Of a DNA stretch of 64,000 nt, positions 27,012 through 39,833 are shown in pieces (within the stretch, counting starts at the first letter, position 1; each line of letters begins with the position of its first letter). A program made the translations under genes and the position numbers. A model generated the notes under the pieces. The model saw only the letters and a program-made list of their open reading frames with translations. It did no database searches and was not told the DNA's origin. The DNA is from Mercurialis annua (lineage: Eukaryota; Streptophyta; Magnoliopsida; Malpighiales; Euphorbiaceae). The stretch covers positions 1,591,001 to 1,655,000 of the forward strand of contig NC_065577.1 of assembly GCF_937616625.2 (NCBI RefSeq), read 5' to 3'.

Positions 27012-27844
27012 GTGGACTACTATTTACCGCCCCAAATAACCACCCACCGCCCAACTTTTGACCAAACTACCCCTAACCTATTTTCAGTTTTTTTTTTTAA
27101 ATCAATTCTTTCAATTCAATTAAAAACCCAACGAATATTCAAGCGGATTTATAATAAAAATGTTAAAATCGACTAAAAATAAATCTAACAATTAATCGGT
27201 TTTAAATTTGTTCATTTAAAAAATTTTAAATTTTTTTTTAAAATTTTTTAATGGACAATCGCCCTAAGATGGCGATGGTCCAATGGACCATCGTCCAGCT
27301 TTGGCGATGGTCCAATGGATCATCGCCAAAGCTGGACGATGGTCCAATGGACCATCGCCATCTCCTGGCGATGGTCCATTGGACCATCGCCAAAGCTGGA
27401 CGATGATCCATTGGACCATCGTCCAGCGGTGGCGATGGTCCAATGGACCATCGTCCAGCGTTGGCGATGGTCCAATGGACCATCGCCAGGAGATGGCGAT
27501 GGTCCATTGGACCATCGTCCAGCTTTGGCGATGATCCATTGGACCATCGCCAAAGCTGGACGATGGTCTATTGGACCATCGCCATCTCCCGTCGATGGCC
27601 CATTAAAAAATTTTAAAAAAAAAATTAAAAATTTTTAAATGAAAAAATTTAAAACCGATTAATTGTTAGATTTATTTTTAGTCGATTTTAACATTTTTAT
27701 TATAAATCCGTTCGGATATTCGTTGGGTTTTTAATTGATTTGAGAGAATTGAATTTTTTTTTAAAAAAATGAAAATGATTTAGGGGTAGTTTGGTCAAAA
27801 GTTGGGCGGTGGGTGGTTATTTGGGGCGGCGAATAGTACTACCC
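27012..27844. mobile_element. Foldback element with about 230-base arms and a palindromic minisatellite core
   Basis: The left arm (27012-27240) and right arm (27600-27844) are highly similar inverted copies. Shared blocks include CCAAATAACCACCCACCGCC and AACAATTAATCGGTTTTAAA. The flanks are TTTAAAAAA and TTAAAAAAA, an 8-9 bp target-site-like match. The core is a separate 32-bp repeat array. It has no transposase ORF. Confidence 0.8.
27251..27603. repeat. 32-bp self-complementary minisatellite
   Basis: About eleven units of 32 bases alternate GATGGTCCAATGGACCATCG palindromes with short linkers of the CCAGCTTTGG or CCATCTCCTGG type. Each unit is its own near-inverted repeat, so the whole array can fold into many hairpins. 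Several frames on both strands stay open because 32 is not a multiple of 3 and the frame cycles through stop-free units. These are not genes. Confidence 0.9.
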
Positions 27845-28527
27845 TTAAAAAAAGAATTACTTGATCATTACTAACATTGGAATGCTCTAGAACTTGGGAC
27901 TTTCTCAAACTAAAATCTGTGAGGTAGGCATTAGTTTTCTTTCAGTTAGTACTACATAAGCATAGCTCAAAATGATCATAAAATTTCATAATTAGCCTAA
28001 CTAAGTTTAACCTACTGATGATTGCTTTAAAACTAACTTAATTAACTACACACCTAAAATAATCTAAATTGGCATAAACATACTAACACTAGCTAAAACT
28101 AAAAATCATTCCACCAAACTCCTTCGCTATTATTTCTTCTTCTCCAAGCTAGGTATTGGCCATATTTCAACATTGGAGGCACAAATGATGATGATTGGTA
28201 TATAATATACAATTTTTATTAGTAAATTAACCAATTATATGAAAGGATGATTTTAAAGAGAATCATAAACTTTGACAAATAACGCAATTTTAATATAAAT
28301 TTTTAATTTTATCAATTTAAAACATGAAGTGTCAATTTTTTGCAATTCAGAATAAAAGATGATGTGTGAATCCCGTAATAGTGGCATGGTAGTATATATT
28401 ATGGCGTCCACATCGGTGTTCTTTTATCGAGAATTATCTATTGTTCCGAATTGCAAACAAAATAATGATAACCCGTATTCTAAATTGATAAAGTTAAAAA
28501 TTCATACTAAAATTATAAAAAAACATG

Positions 28528-31389
28528 GGGCTTATTACCCAATATACCTAAATTTGGCCCAGGTTTACTTTTATACCGGTCCAACCTAAAGTTTACTTTT
28601 CATACCGCCCAAAATCAGAATTCTAACCTAATTGCTTTGAATTATTACTTTATTACTGTTTTTTGCTTTTCCTCTTTGATTTTGGCAGTTTCTTTTTCTT
28701 CTCCGCGAATCCAGCTCTGTTCCTCCACGATCTTCGCGATTCAAAGCACTGGTGCTCCACGTTCTTACTCATTTGCTTCCATTATCTCATCTGTGTAAGT
28801 TTTCTTCTCCATTATCTCCATTATTTTGTTTTTTCACTTATAAAAAGCGGTAAGTTTTCTTCTCCAGTTTCTCCACGTTTTTATTCTTTCGCTTCCGCCG
28901 TTCCGCCTCCGTCGTTCCACCTTTGTCTCGCCGCGCCATCTTTCTTTTATCTTTTTGATTTTAGATCTGAAATTTTTTATTCTTTTTTTTCATTTTCAGA
29001 TCTGTAATTTGTTTATCTTTTACTGTTTATTCACCATTAAACATGTATAGAAAGTATCTTTAAAGAATATAATACTTATTTCATGTTATGTAGAATAATT
29101 TGTGATTTTATGTAATAAAATTCTGTTATTTCTGCATTTTTTGTGTTTTGTTGTATTTCTGCGTTTTTTATTCTGCAGAACGATTTGTTGATGATGATTG
29201 ATTGCTGAATTATTGTAATGTTACAGTGTTGTTGATTTTATGTTGATTTGTTGTTGATTTTAACAGTCACATAAGACTAGGTCAACTTCTGGTTCTATAA
29301 AGAAGAAACCTTCCACTGGAATCTATGGATTTTTTTATTTAATTTTTAGTTTATAATTACTATTTGTTATTAGTTATTTAATTGATTGAGATTAATCTTT
29401 GCTAATTTTTTTTTATGATTTTATGTCTGATTTTTATTGTGAATTTGTACTGTTTTTTGTTTTGAAGTGTGTTGTTTTATAGGTTGTTGATTTGATTTAT
29501 TCATAATGTGGAGTAAGTCTATTGGCCATAAACCGGAAAAAGGTTGATCGTTGATTGATACGGAGTCTGATTTTCCAAACTTGTACAAAACTGGAAAGGA
29601 AACAATGTCTCGTAAAACTGTTGAGGCTCTTTTTTTAGGAATGATGATTCTGAATTTTTTCACACTGTACATGTTGTTGTTTGGAATTCGTGTTTTTATT
29701 TGTTTTGTTTCTCATTTACTTAAAATTATTAATATTATATAAACATTTTATCAACATGTTATCAACATATTGTCAACATAGTATCAACATATTGTTTTGT
29801 TTTTTTATTTTTTTAAAATTATATTTATCAACATACTGTCAACATAGTATCAACATATTATTTTGTTTTTTATTTTCTTAAAATCATCAATATAATATCA
29901 ACATGTTATCAACATATTGTCAACATAATATCAACATAAAATTAAAATAATATTAACATAAAATTAATATGAAATTAACCTACAATCAATATTTAATTTT
30001 TTTGACTTGACTTTTTTTGACATATTCACGTTTTTTGTCAGTTCTAAGATAAAAAAATCAACATGTAATAAAATGACTAATTTGAATGTTAAATTTGTTT
30101 ACATTAATTTTCATTTTGTCAATACATTTTCAAGATTAACATAATATCAACATATGTAATCAACTAACTAATTTAAATTTTTCAATCTTTTACATTAATT
30201 TTCATTTTTTTCAACAGTGTTTCAATTTAATTTTAATTTTTTTATTTTATTTCACATACAATGTGGTCTTTTCATTAATGCAAAAATCAACTAAATATCA
30301 ACATAATATCAACACAATATACACATAATATCAACACAATATCAACATTGTAAAATTACAATAATTCAACATCATTATTGTCTTCTTCACTAATGCTAAA
30401 ATCAACTAAATATCAACACAATATCAACATAATATCAACATTGTAACATTACAATGATTCAACATCATAATTGTCTTCTTCACCAATGCTAAAATCAACA
30501 ACATATCAACCGAAAATCAACACAATATCAACATTGTAACATTACAATAATTCAACATGATTATTTCTCTTCTTCCCAAATGCTAATATATCATTATCTA
30601 GTCTTAGTTTAATTTTTATTTTTTAATTTATTTCACGGACAATATTATCTTTTTTTCCAATGTTAAAATCAAAAAAATATCAACTGATTATCAACATAAT
30701 ATCAACAACACTGTAACATTACAATAATTCATCAATCAACCATCATCAATAAATCTTGCTGCAGAATAAAAAAACGCAGAAATACAACCAAACACAGTAA
30801 AAATATAGAAATAACAGATTTGTATTCCATAGAGTCACAAAATTATTTTACATAACATGAAAAGATAATCTTTATACATGTTTAATGATGAAAAATTACT
30901 GTTATATAAAAAAATAAACAAAAAAAATTGCAGATCTGAAACGAAGAAGAAGAAGAAAAAAGACGATGAACTTCAAATCTGATGAAATTAAAATTGAAAA
31001 CGGCGACAGTAACAACGAGCGGAAAAAATAACTTCGACAACGAGATAAAGATGGAACGGCAGAGACGGAGCGCGGAAAACAGATCTGAAGATGCTGATCT
31101 ATTGGACGACGATCTGTTGGACAACTGATTAAGATGAAATTTGAGCTGAGCGTGAAAAAAGGGTTGGTGATTGAAGAGAGAGAAAAATGAGTTGACAGGA
31201 AGAGAGAAAGATGAGTTGAGAGGAAAGAGAAAATAATAAAATTATGATTTGATTTGTTATTAGGGTTGTTTATATATATACCGTATAAAAATAAAAATTA
31301 CCAGCGTGTGTGGTAGTTTTAATATGTCAAAAGTTGTACAGTATAAAAGTAATATTTTAATGATACTTGGTTATTTGGGTAAAAAGCCC
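28528..31389. mobile_element. Mutator-like element with long terminal arms and exact 9-bp target duplication
   Basis: The 2862-base element opens GGGCTTATTACCCAATA and closes with the inverted counterpart TTTGGGTAAAAAGCCC. AAAAACATG flanks it on both sides (28519-28527 and 31390-31398). The arms are about 700 bases (28528 to about 29250, and about 30690 to 31389). Their inner ends match well, sharing TTAAACATGTATA, TTGTATTTCTGCGTTTTTT and GAATTATTGTAATGTTACAG in opposite orientation. The arms contain pyrimidine-rich, leader-like stretches. The core is an ATCAACATA repeat field. No transposase is seen, so it depends on an autonomous partner. Confidence 0.88.
29740..30700. repeat. Degenerate ATCAACATA/ATCAACATGTT tandem repeat field
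   Basis: Dozens of copies of a 10-12 base motif (ATCAACATA, GTCAACATA, ATCAACACAAT) are spread over the core of the Mutator-like element. A higher-order unit of about 110 bases recurs two to three times in 30290-30600 (TCAACATTGTAACATTACAA then TTCAACATCAT). It is non-coding. Confidence 0.75.
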
Positions 31390-31783
31390 AAAAACATGCT
31401 AAGTTTATGTTTTTTTTTTTTGCACAAAATTGAAGGTAAGCATATGTCACAATATGTAGGTCATCTATCACAAGTGTAATAGTTGAAAAGAGAGGTTGAG
31501 TGATGGGGATTCTTGATAAAGTAAAAAAATGTACATGTTTTTTTTTTTTACTTCTTTCTATTTTTTCACTATTGAAGCTTCAATAATACGAAAATGTACT
31601 TTTATACTCTATCACTCAATTTGAAGTTTTCTTTAATGCATGCAAAATTGGCAATATGCCTCCAGCCAAACTTAAGTATGAAGCAGTACTATTTGTATAC
31701 ACATCATCTTCTTTACATATACTAAGTTTACTTAACAGTAAAAATCAAAAGAGAAAATGATTAAATTATATACTTTAATTAAG

Positions 31784-32095
31784 GATAAATCTTTTTTTAG
31801 TACTAAACTTTTTAGAGTGTCCTCAGTTATAGATAAATCTTTCAAAATCGGCTGGTTTTACCCATTTTGAGATACTCGAAACCTTTTATAGCCATCGTCA
31901 AATGGAACCGGATATCTCAAAATGACAATTTTTTGACGTGACGAGTGATATGACAATTTTTTCAGTTCGATTTGACGATAGCTACAAAAAATTTCTAATA
32001 TCTCAAAATGGGCTAAACCAGCTGATTTAAAAAAAATTCGGTATAACTGACGATACAAGTAAAGGTTTAGTGTAAAAAAAAAAAAGAATTTCCCT
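31784..32095. mobile_element. Palindromic MITE-like element
   Basis: The inverted halves share GGTTTTACCCATTTTGAGAT, CAGTTATA and ACTAAAC blocks. The ends (AAGGATAAATCTTTTTTTAG against the complement of AAAAAGAATTTCCCTTT) are degenerate, so the limits are approximate and no clean target duplication was found. The inner motifs recur at 32640-32930. Confidence 0.55.
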
Positions 32096-32639
32096 TTAAT
32101 AATTTTGTATCATTATTAAAAATTAAAAATGATACTTTAATTCTTTCAGGTTTTTACCATGGAGTATATAACTATAAAATTCCAATTTCATCCATCATTA
32201 AAATTAATAATTACAATTAAATAAATACATTTTTCCCACACCCATACTTTTAGATAATATATAATATTAACAATTGGTCACATTTCTTATAAGTGGAATT
32301 GAAGGGAAAAGGAGAAGCAATGTTAGAAAGCAAAAGATTCAGACAAATTCACACTCTATAAGTATATTACTATCACTTTCAAAGTGGGTAACTAATACAG
32401 AATTAAAGAAACATTACTTAGTAGGTAATCTTACTTTTAAACTAATTGTCCCATTGAGTATGTCTTAAGTCACATGCTTTCAATTTTCATCATTTCTTTT
32501 TTTAGTTATAGGCTTCAACAAATAAAGTCTAGATACATATGTTTTTCCTCTTTTGGTAAAATAAATAATTAATCAATATTATTCTCTTTACTAATTTTCC
32601 TAATACATATAAATTAAACCAATATTTTTAAAATTAGTT

Positions 32640-32930
32640 CCGATAAAATACCAAACGTTTGCGGATTTTGTCAGTTATAACCAAATATTTAAAAATCGGA
32701 TGGTGTAGCCAATTTTGAGATATTTGAAACCCTTTCTAGCCATTCATGGATCAAACCGGAAATTTTTATCATCCGTGAATGAGCTAAATTAACCGATTTT
32801 GAACGATATCTGATATTTGAGACTTTTCTAGCGAAACCAATCAAAATCGGCTAGTTTAACCCATTAACGAATGATAAATTTTTCGGTTTGTTTCATAAAT
32901 GGCTATAATACTTAAATTAACCCTATACAT
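32640..32930. mobile_element. Relative of the 31784-32095 element, one end undefined
   Basis: Motifs such as TCAGTTATAACCAAA, CCAATTTTGAGATATTTGAAA and TCGGCTAGTTTAACCC are shared with the element 0.6 kb upstream and partly with the 487-1862 arms. The right end could not be placed. Confidence 0.45.
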
Positions 32931-32944
32931 TAGAGAGAAGTTAT

Positions 32945-33027
32945 AAATTAAGGGCTCAATGTTTAAATCCGATGGTTTTATTATTGTTAAATTAAGGGCT
33001 CAATGTTTAAATCCGATGGTTTTATTA
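32945..33027 (+). repeat. Two-copy direct repeat, 44-base period
   Basis: AAATTAAGGGCTCAATGTTT followed by AAATCCGATGGTTTTATTA occurs at 32945 and again at 32989, essentially without differences. This suggests a recent local duplication. Confidence 0.85.
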
Positions 33028-35395
33028 ATGTATAGAACACCTAATTATAGTGAATTAAAATAGAAACTTATACAATATAATACACATTAGTTTTTACATA
33101 TATTTCACATGATTAATTACAAGTATTGCTATCAGAAATAGGACCTTGTACCTCTCTATTTTCTTTTAAAGTTGACTATCATTTATTCTTTCACTTTCTT
33201 TGGGGTCATAAGAAATTCAGTATATTTGTCTTTAAAGGGACCCAATTGCCGACTTCTAAAATTACTTGTATTGAAAATAAATTTTGCTGAATTTTTCAGG
33301 GAAGTTGACCTTATTTTCACATTTACATCATCCTTGTTTGGGCCTTAACTGTGAAAAAAAAAACATTTTTTAAGAAAGAATAACATAGTGCAAAGTTTGG
33401 GGTGACTAAACAATCGTTTTCGTTCAAGCTAAACTAATTAAATTGTTTATTTAATTGAATTAACTAAACTAATCTAAATCTTTAAAATACAAAACTAAGC
33501 CCATCGTGTTAATTGGATAATTTGGTTAAATGGATAAAAATAAAGATATAGTAATTTAAAAAAATAGGGGTAACCAAACTTTTATAAACTCTTAAACATA
33601 AGCGAATGAATTGTTTTATTAACCTAACTGGCTGAAGTAATTAAACTAACCAAAATATTTAACTTAATTTAATCGAAAAAGATTGGTTAATTTAGTATAA
33701 TCGTATTTTTACTGATCCGTATAGGCCCTAAATGATATAGAACTCAAAATTCAATTCCAAAATTAAATTAAAACCTTATATTTATACTAATCAATGCAAA
33801 AAAAAAGTGAGGGGACTCTGAAATTTGAACATCTCTTAGAACAACAAATGAGTTGAGTATTAAAAAAAACAAATGAAAAGTCATTGGATTATTTACATTT
33901 AAATTTTGTTAACTTTCACTTTTATAACAATTTAAGTATAACATCTGACATCCCACGTCATAAGCTTGTTAAGTTTGGCACTGCATAGCCCAATATCGTT
34001 TTTCCTTCCCTAAACAACGACGTTTTTTATAATTTTTAATGACTTAAATAATATTGGATAATATTTTTGGATCATAAATATCAAGCAGTAAATAGTTGAA
34101 CCTTTTTTATACTATGTTTTAATAACCGTGACTGCGTGAAAGATGATGTCTTCTAATAAATAATCCTTAAGTATTACCAGAAGAAAACAAAACTTTTTAA
34201 ATTTTTCTTTTAGTATTGTCATACACATAGTCTGTTGCATCTTTAATCACAGATTATAAGGAATTAATGTATTTCAAATAATAATGCAATACTTCATGAA
34301 CTTCGAGTAATTTAAAATCCCTAGAACCTTAAGTTGGATTTTTTAATTTAAATTAATTAAAACAACATACTTTTTTTTTGATGAATTAAAACAACATACT
34401 TTATGATTGTATATACTTCTAAAAAGGACAAAAGATAAAAAAAATGGAGAGAATATCCAACAAAAAATGCGTTAAAAGCAAGGAATAATTAAGTTGAGAA
34501 TGATGGAATAAGATGTTGTATCTTGTTTTATTTTATAGTTACATTAGTTAATTAATTAACAATTTGACAATAACTTAGCTTGCAAAAATCACAAGGCAAA
34601 ACTTTTGTCACTTCATATAAAATTCTTTAATTTATTTAAGCAACTTTTCATTGATATGACAATACAATCAATCACACATTTTCTACTTTCTGTTTGAGAG
34701 CTATTTTCATGAATGTCAATTAGCTCATTCATTCAAGCTTCCTTCTTAGGTATTTTTTTCTCTCTCAAATTTGTACTTTGAAATTTTAGTATGAGACTTC
34801 AAAAAAAATCTTATAAAAAATTGAAATATTAATGGCTTCATCCAATAATTTATTTATTTTTTCATTTATATCTTATATTTTAAAACATTCAATTTTGTCT
34901 TCTTTTTTTAATTTTTAGTAGTCCCTATTTGTTCAAATTAAAGTTTTTCCACTTCAAAAAATATTCAAAAATATCATTCGTATTTGGCACATAGTTTAAA
35001 TAAGTTCTTGATATATAAACATGTACTAAAGATTGAGATTATGCGTCAAATATGAAAGACATATTTGAACCTTTTTTTTAGTGAAAATTTCAATTTGAAA
35101 ATGAATAAAATTGAAACTGAAAATTAAAAAATAAAATAAAATTGAGGATTTTAAAAATTAAAATTATGAACAAAAAAGTAAACGAATTATGATTAAACAA
35201 ATAACAATTTATAGACTTAGTAGAAAATATGAAAAACATACAATATTTATTAGATTTTGGTTTAATAAATATTTTTTTTCATCTCTAGTTCAAATTTTAT
35301 CATGGATGTAAAACGGGATACAAATATTTTAATATTTGATTCGTGAACATATAATTATCGTAAACGAGTTTATATTAAACATAGAATCAAATTCA
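33028..35395. other. Gene-free AT-rich stretch
   Basis: No open frame with domain features, no paired terminal repeats and no RNA gene recognised. Confidence 0.55.
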
Positions 35396-35739
35396 GGCAC
35401 CGTATGGATTGATGGGTTTTGGAGGAGTAAAATTCATGGATTTTGCACAAACCATGGATTTCATGGAAATCCATCATTTGGTGAAAAAAATAGCATGAGA
35501 ATCGATAGATTGTAACAATCCTTCATCCTTCAAAACCCATTGTTTAATTTCCCACCTCTTAGGTGGAAAGTTGTCCATCATTTTTAAATATTCTAAATTT
35601 ATCCTTATAAATCCATAAATTTTATAATTAATCCAAACAATGGAATTCATAAATCTATTGATTTTACATACCATGTATTTAAAAAACATCGATTTAATAA
35701 AATTCATAGATATCAAAACCCCTCGATTCAAACGGAGCC
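35396..35739. mobile_element. Tourist-like (PIF/Harbinger) MITE
   Basis: The 344-base element starts GGCACCGTATGGATTGA and ends with the inverted TCGATTCAAACGGAGCC. A TCA trinucleotide flanks both ends. The arms include inverted GGGTTTTG and ATTCATAGAT-type blocks. The 3-base duplication fits PIF/Harbinger but could occur by chance. Confidence 0.6.
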
Positions 35740-35824
35740 TCAAGAGAAAGATAGGGGGTGAGGCAATCAATGATTCTTTCCGTCCTTCTAATATTATCCT
35801 CTTTTACCCACGAGATATAATTCA

Positions 35825-35912
35825 AATGGTATAAACGCTAGACAACAAACTGATATATCGTAAATTTAAATATTCTTATAAGCGCTCTCCTTTTTTAATT
35901 ATAAAAAAAATA
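35825..35912 (+). mobile_element. tRNA-related SINE-like copy, internally shortened
   Basis: GGTATAAACGCTAGACAACA (A-box region) then AAGCGCTCTCC and an A-rich tail are seen. The box B portion is diverged or missing compared with the 52717-52820 copy. Confidence 0.45.
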
Positions 35913-36178
35913 GTACTGTTCTTTCCTTTTTTTTCACCTTTCTCTCTTTTATTTCTCTGATTATATCATATCATCCATTTTTCTTTCATCAATTGTGTTA
36001 ACATGATTTTACAATTTGTAGCTTTTACATTGATTTCACTTTATGAAATTTGAATAGAGATGGAATTTTTCTATACTATTTTTTTTAAACTAATGATAAA
36101 AACTTTTTTGAGTCAAGAATAGTCTTGGCATCTAACTAGTGCCGTTGTACAAACAATTCGTATTAGTTATTTCTTTTA

Positions 36179-36700
36179 GGGCTAATGTTTTTAAAAAATA
36201 CCGACCTTTTATCTCATTTTCAATCGTATATTGATGTTAAAAACTGGTCAATTTATCGTATTTCACATTTTTCATTTCATTTATACCTCAATTTTTTTAA
36301 ATTTTGACAATTTTTTCACTTAAAGGATGAAATCATTCAATCAAGTAAGTCTAAAGATAAAATTTGATTCATTTCCATTCAAAAAAATACAAATAAATTC
36401 TTTATTTTTGAAAACTAACTAAAAACCATAGTCACATTAAAACTAATTTAAATTCTTAATTAATTCAATTAAATCTAAATTAATTTTAAATATATACAAT
36501 TAATATATGTTAGACATGGAGAAAGTTTTTGAATTTTTTCCAAATGTAAAAGACGTCAATTTAATATTTCAGGGTACAATTAAAACACAAATATGTGAAA
36601 TAGGGTAAAATTTGTGATCTTTTAACATCTGTGTAGAATTGGAAAAGAGTTAAAAAGTCGAGATTAGGTTTCTCAAAAGAAAAAGGTCGAGATTAGACCC
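36179..36700. mobile_element. Mutator-type MITE with exact 9-bp target duplication
   Basis: The 522-base element opens GGGCTAATGTT and ends in AGATTAGACCC. TTTCTTTTA flanks both sides (36170-36178 and 36701-36709). The internal AGGGTACAATTAAAA and ACCGACCTTTTA blocks link it to 57731-58104. Confidence 0.82.
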
Positions 36701-38454
36701 TTTCTTTTACCTCCAATTTATATATTTTCGCCACTAAATTAAGACAAAAAGAGGGACAAATCGTTTTAAAAATCCTGATATATTATATAATTCACACATG
36801 TATCTTTATTTTATTTCAGAATCAAACAATGTTACCTTTTAATTTTACTTTCATTAACATTTTAATCTTTTTATTCATTGTTTTGGTATCAATCAATTTA
36901 ATTAAATAAGTTAATAAAAATAAACTTCAGTGCAATTTTTAGGTTTAAAATATTTAAAATTAAACTTTTATGAGATCTCATAATAGGTTACTCATTTGTG
37001 GTGTTTGTACTCATAATCCTAGCTGTAATTTAATTAAAATGGAATTACCTCATTTATTTCAGCTCACTAATTAAAACTACATGCTGACCTTTTTCCTCTT
37101 TTTTTTTTATATAATCAAACAAATTTACTATTTTCAAGACTCAAGAGGGTAGCAAAATGACAAAATCATATGTGAGATACTCTGCCACAGTCAGATTTTA
37201 TTTTGTTTTGGTTATAATTAATGTCATTTTTTAATTTATTTCTATTTTTTCTGCTAGATGTGAAGTATCATAAGGATCCAATGAGTAATTAGATCTTAAT
37301 CTCCATTAGTGTTTTTTTTTAAAAACACTAATACTACTGTTTGGTCATGTGCATTAGTAACATATTTAGTAACTTATTTATAATCTTTGCAAAGAAAAAA
37401 AAATCCAATTTTTATTTTTTAATGACACTAATCATTAACTTTATAATTATCAAGTTGTCAATGTACATGAGGGTGGTTTTTTTTGTTTTTTTATTATTTT
37501 CATAAAGATTTCATTCATGTGAGGATTGGGACCAAAAGTTGGGTTCACAAGCATGCAATTGAAAAATAAAAAACTTAACTAATTTAGTAATGCAATGAAT
37601 GAAATACCATATGCTCTTATTAGGGATTTCCAAACAAGGGAATTATAGGTACCAACCAATTTTGAGATTTGCCAATTTTATTTCAAGAGTTCAATTAAAT
37701 TCTTATATGTTTGTATTATTGCTTTAGTGATAATTATTAAATTTTGCTTAATTAGGCCATAGTGTAAAAGTACATTTTAACATTATCTAGTTGCATTTCA
37801 ATAATGTCTAATTGTACCTATAATTAATGGCAATGCTAATTAAATGATGATTAATGCAAGTTTCTTTTGGTAGTTTAAGGGATAAAATAAAGAGGGGGTT
37901 GAGGGATTGGAATGATTAACAAAATAATACGAATGCATTTCCATTAAAGGATATGTAAAGTAATACTACTACTAATTTTTTCTAAAAGCAATTATGACTT
38001 ATTATTAGCTATACGAATTGTTGGTTTTCTAATATTTTGTTATTAATTATTTATACTTGTTAGTCATATATTTTTTAAAAATCAATATAATATTTTTATT
38101 TGATATAATAATGAGCTTGTTTAAAAAAATATTAATAGAATCGTTGTATATAAAGATGAATTATTTTAAATGTTTTTTATTATGGTGGCGTATGGGTTAT
38201 TATTAAAAATTAATCGATTAAGATCGTAAAAATAAAAGTAAAAAAACACAAAATATAAAACGAAAAAGAGCGAGACAACAACGAGTTAAAAATATAACTA
38301 TTTTTTTAATAATGGTAGACTTTAATAATGCATTTTTGTTAGATCTTAAATTTAGCATAAGTTATAGTTGGTATTAAATTTGACACCGGATATAGCATAT
38401 GCTAAATTCAGCGTTAACTATAATATTGTATTGTAATCAAATTTTAGAACTCAT
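36701..38454. other. Gene-free AT-rich stretch
   Basis: Only a truncated relative of the GAGCATCTCC Tourist-like family (about 38340-38430) stands out. Confidence 0.5.
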
Positions 38455-39053
38455 GGGGTGTTTCATTCAGCTTTTCGATAGAGTTTTTAATTTTTACTTT
38501 TCAAAAAGCTTTATTTAAGCGTTTGGTGAAGTGTTTAAATTTTTTTTGAAGCTTTTTGAACCTCCAACAGCTATCGTTGGAAAAGCTCTGTTTTGGAGTT
38601 TTTTTGCTAACAACTGATAGCTGTTTCATTTTTTTTAATTATTTAGACAAATTACCCCTATTAAAATATATCATTTTTTAATATATAAAATTATTTAAAT
38701 TATTTTAAAATACTCTAATCATTTATAAGTTATATATATTATTCTATTTATATGCAAACAACTAAAATTCAATAATTTTTTAAAAATAAATCATATATCT
38801 ATGAAAAAAAAATCTAAACAAGTCTAAACTAAAATGTTGATTTTTATATAAAAAAAATAAACGTTAATATTTTTATTAAATATTATATATTTATAATTAG
38901 TAATTAAAAATAAAAATTATACTTTTAAGATCATTTTATATATAAAGCAAGAACTAATTAAATTTTACCAAACACGTATAATTTATTAGCTACCAGCTAT
39001 CAGTTAACAACTATCAACAACCGCTAAAAAAACAACTAAACCAAACAGATCAA
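38455..39053. mobile_element. Probable MITE upstream of the QWRF gene
   Basis: The left end GGGTGTTTCATTCAGCTTTT is roughly complementary to the right end AACTAAACCAAACAGATC. Inner inverted words (AACAGCTATCGTTGGAAAAG against GCTATCAGTTAACAAC) support a terminal-repeat element. No clear target duplication was found, so class and limits are uncertain. Confidence 0.5.
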
Positions 39054-39833
39054 TGTTAAATTACAGAATCACCATCCATGTTAATAAATGAATTTTAATT
39101 GGTGGTACTAAAATAAATAAATAAGGTACTTTTAATAAAATTAATTTACATAATTCTAAAAAATTATATAATTAAATAAAAAATTCCATAATATCCATTT
39201 AACAAAAACATATAAAAGCTAAACTAAATTAAAATCGAAATCATAACCTAAACTTAAACAAAACATAATCCTAACGTCTCTCCAAAGATTCATCAAAACC
39301 AAAAACCCTTCAAAATAAAATCACACACATCAGCTCCACTCCCAATCTCAGACTCAGTTCCACAAATCTCACCCCTCACCTACTACTGCTACTACTTTCT
39401 CACTCTACTTTCTCTCTCTAGAATCCATTAACCCAAATGCAACACAACCCATCAAAAACCCACTCTTGATTCACCAATTTTAAGCTAAATTTGGCAACTT
39501 TTTTCAGTTTTGTTCATACCCAGTTCTTGTTTTTGCAGGTTATGAACAATATTTGTGAATGAAACCCAATAATTTGCTACATTTTGAGAATCACCCATGT
39601 AAGAATTATGATACGCAGTTGTGAATTTGTTAGGCAATGTGAGAATCAAAGTAAAAAGGTTGGATCTTTTTGCAGGTTATGAACAAGATTTGTGAATGAA
39701 ATGCTGCATTTTGTTTATATCTTGTGTAAGAATTTTGATACCCAGTTGTGAATTTTCGAGGCAATGTGAGAATTAAAGTAAAAAGATTGGATATTTTTTT
39801 AGGTTTTTGAAGTTTTGTTAAGTTTTATTAGCA

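Noticed and set aside
27238..27638. Five overlapping open frames on both strands encoding DGPLDHRP-like repeats
   Set aside because: They arise from the 32-bp palindromic array, which lacks stops in several frames. No splice, leader or family evidence supports a protein.
28663..29007. Open frame in the left arm of the Mutator-like element
   Set aside because: Phe/Ser/Leu-rich translation of pyrimidine-rich DNA, with no domain. A similar low-complexity frame occurs in the right arm (30882-31124).
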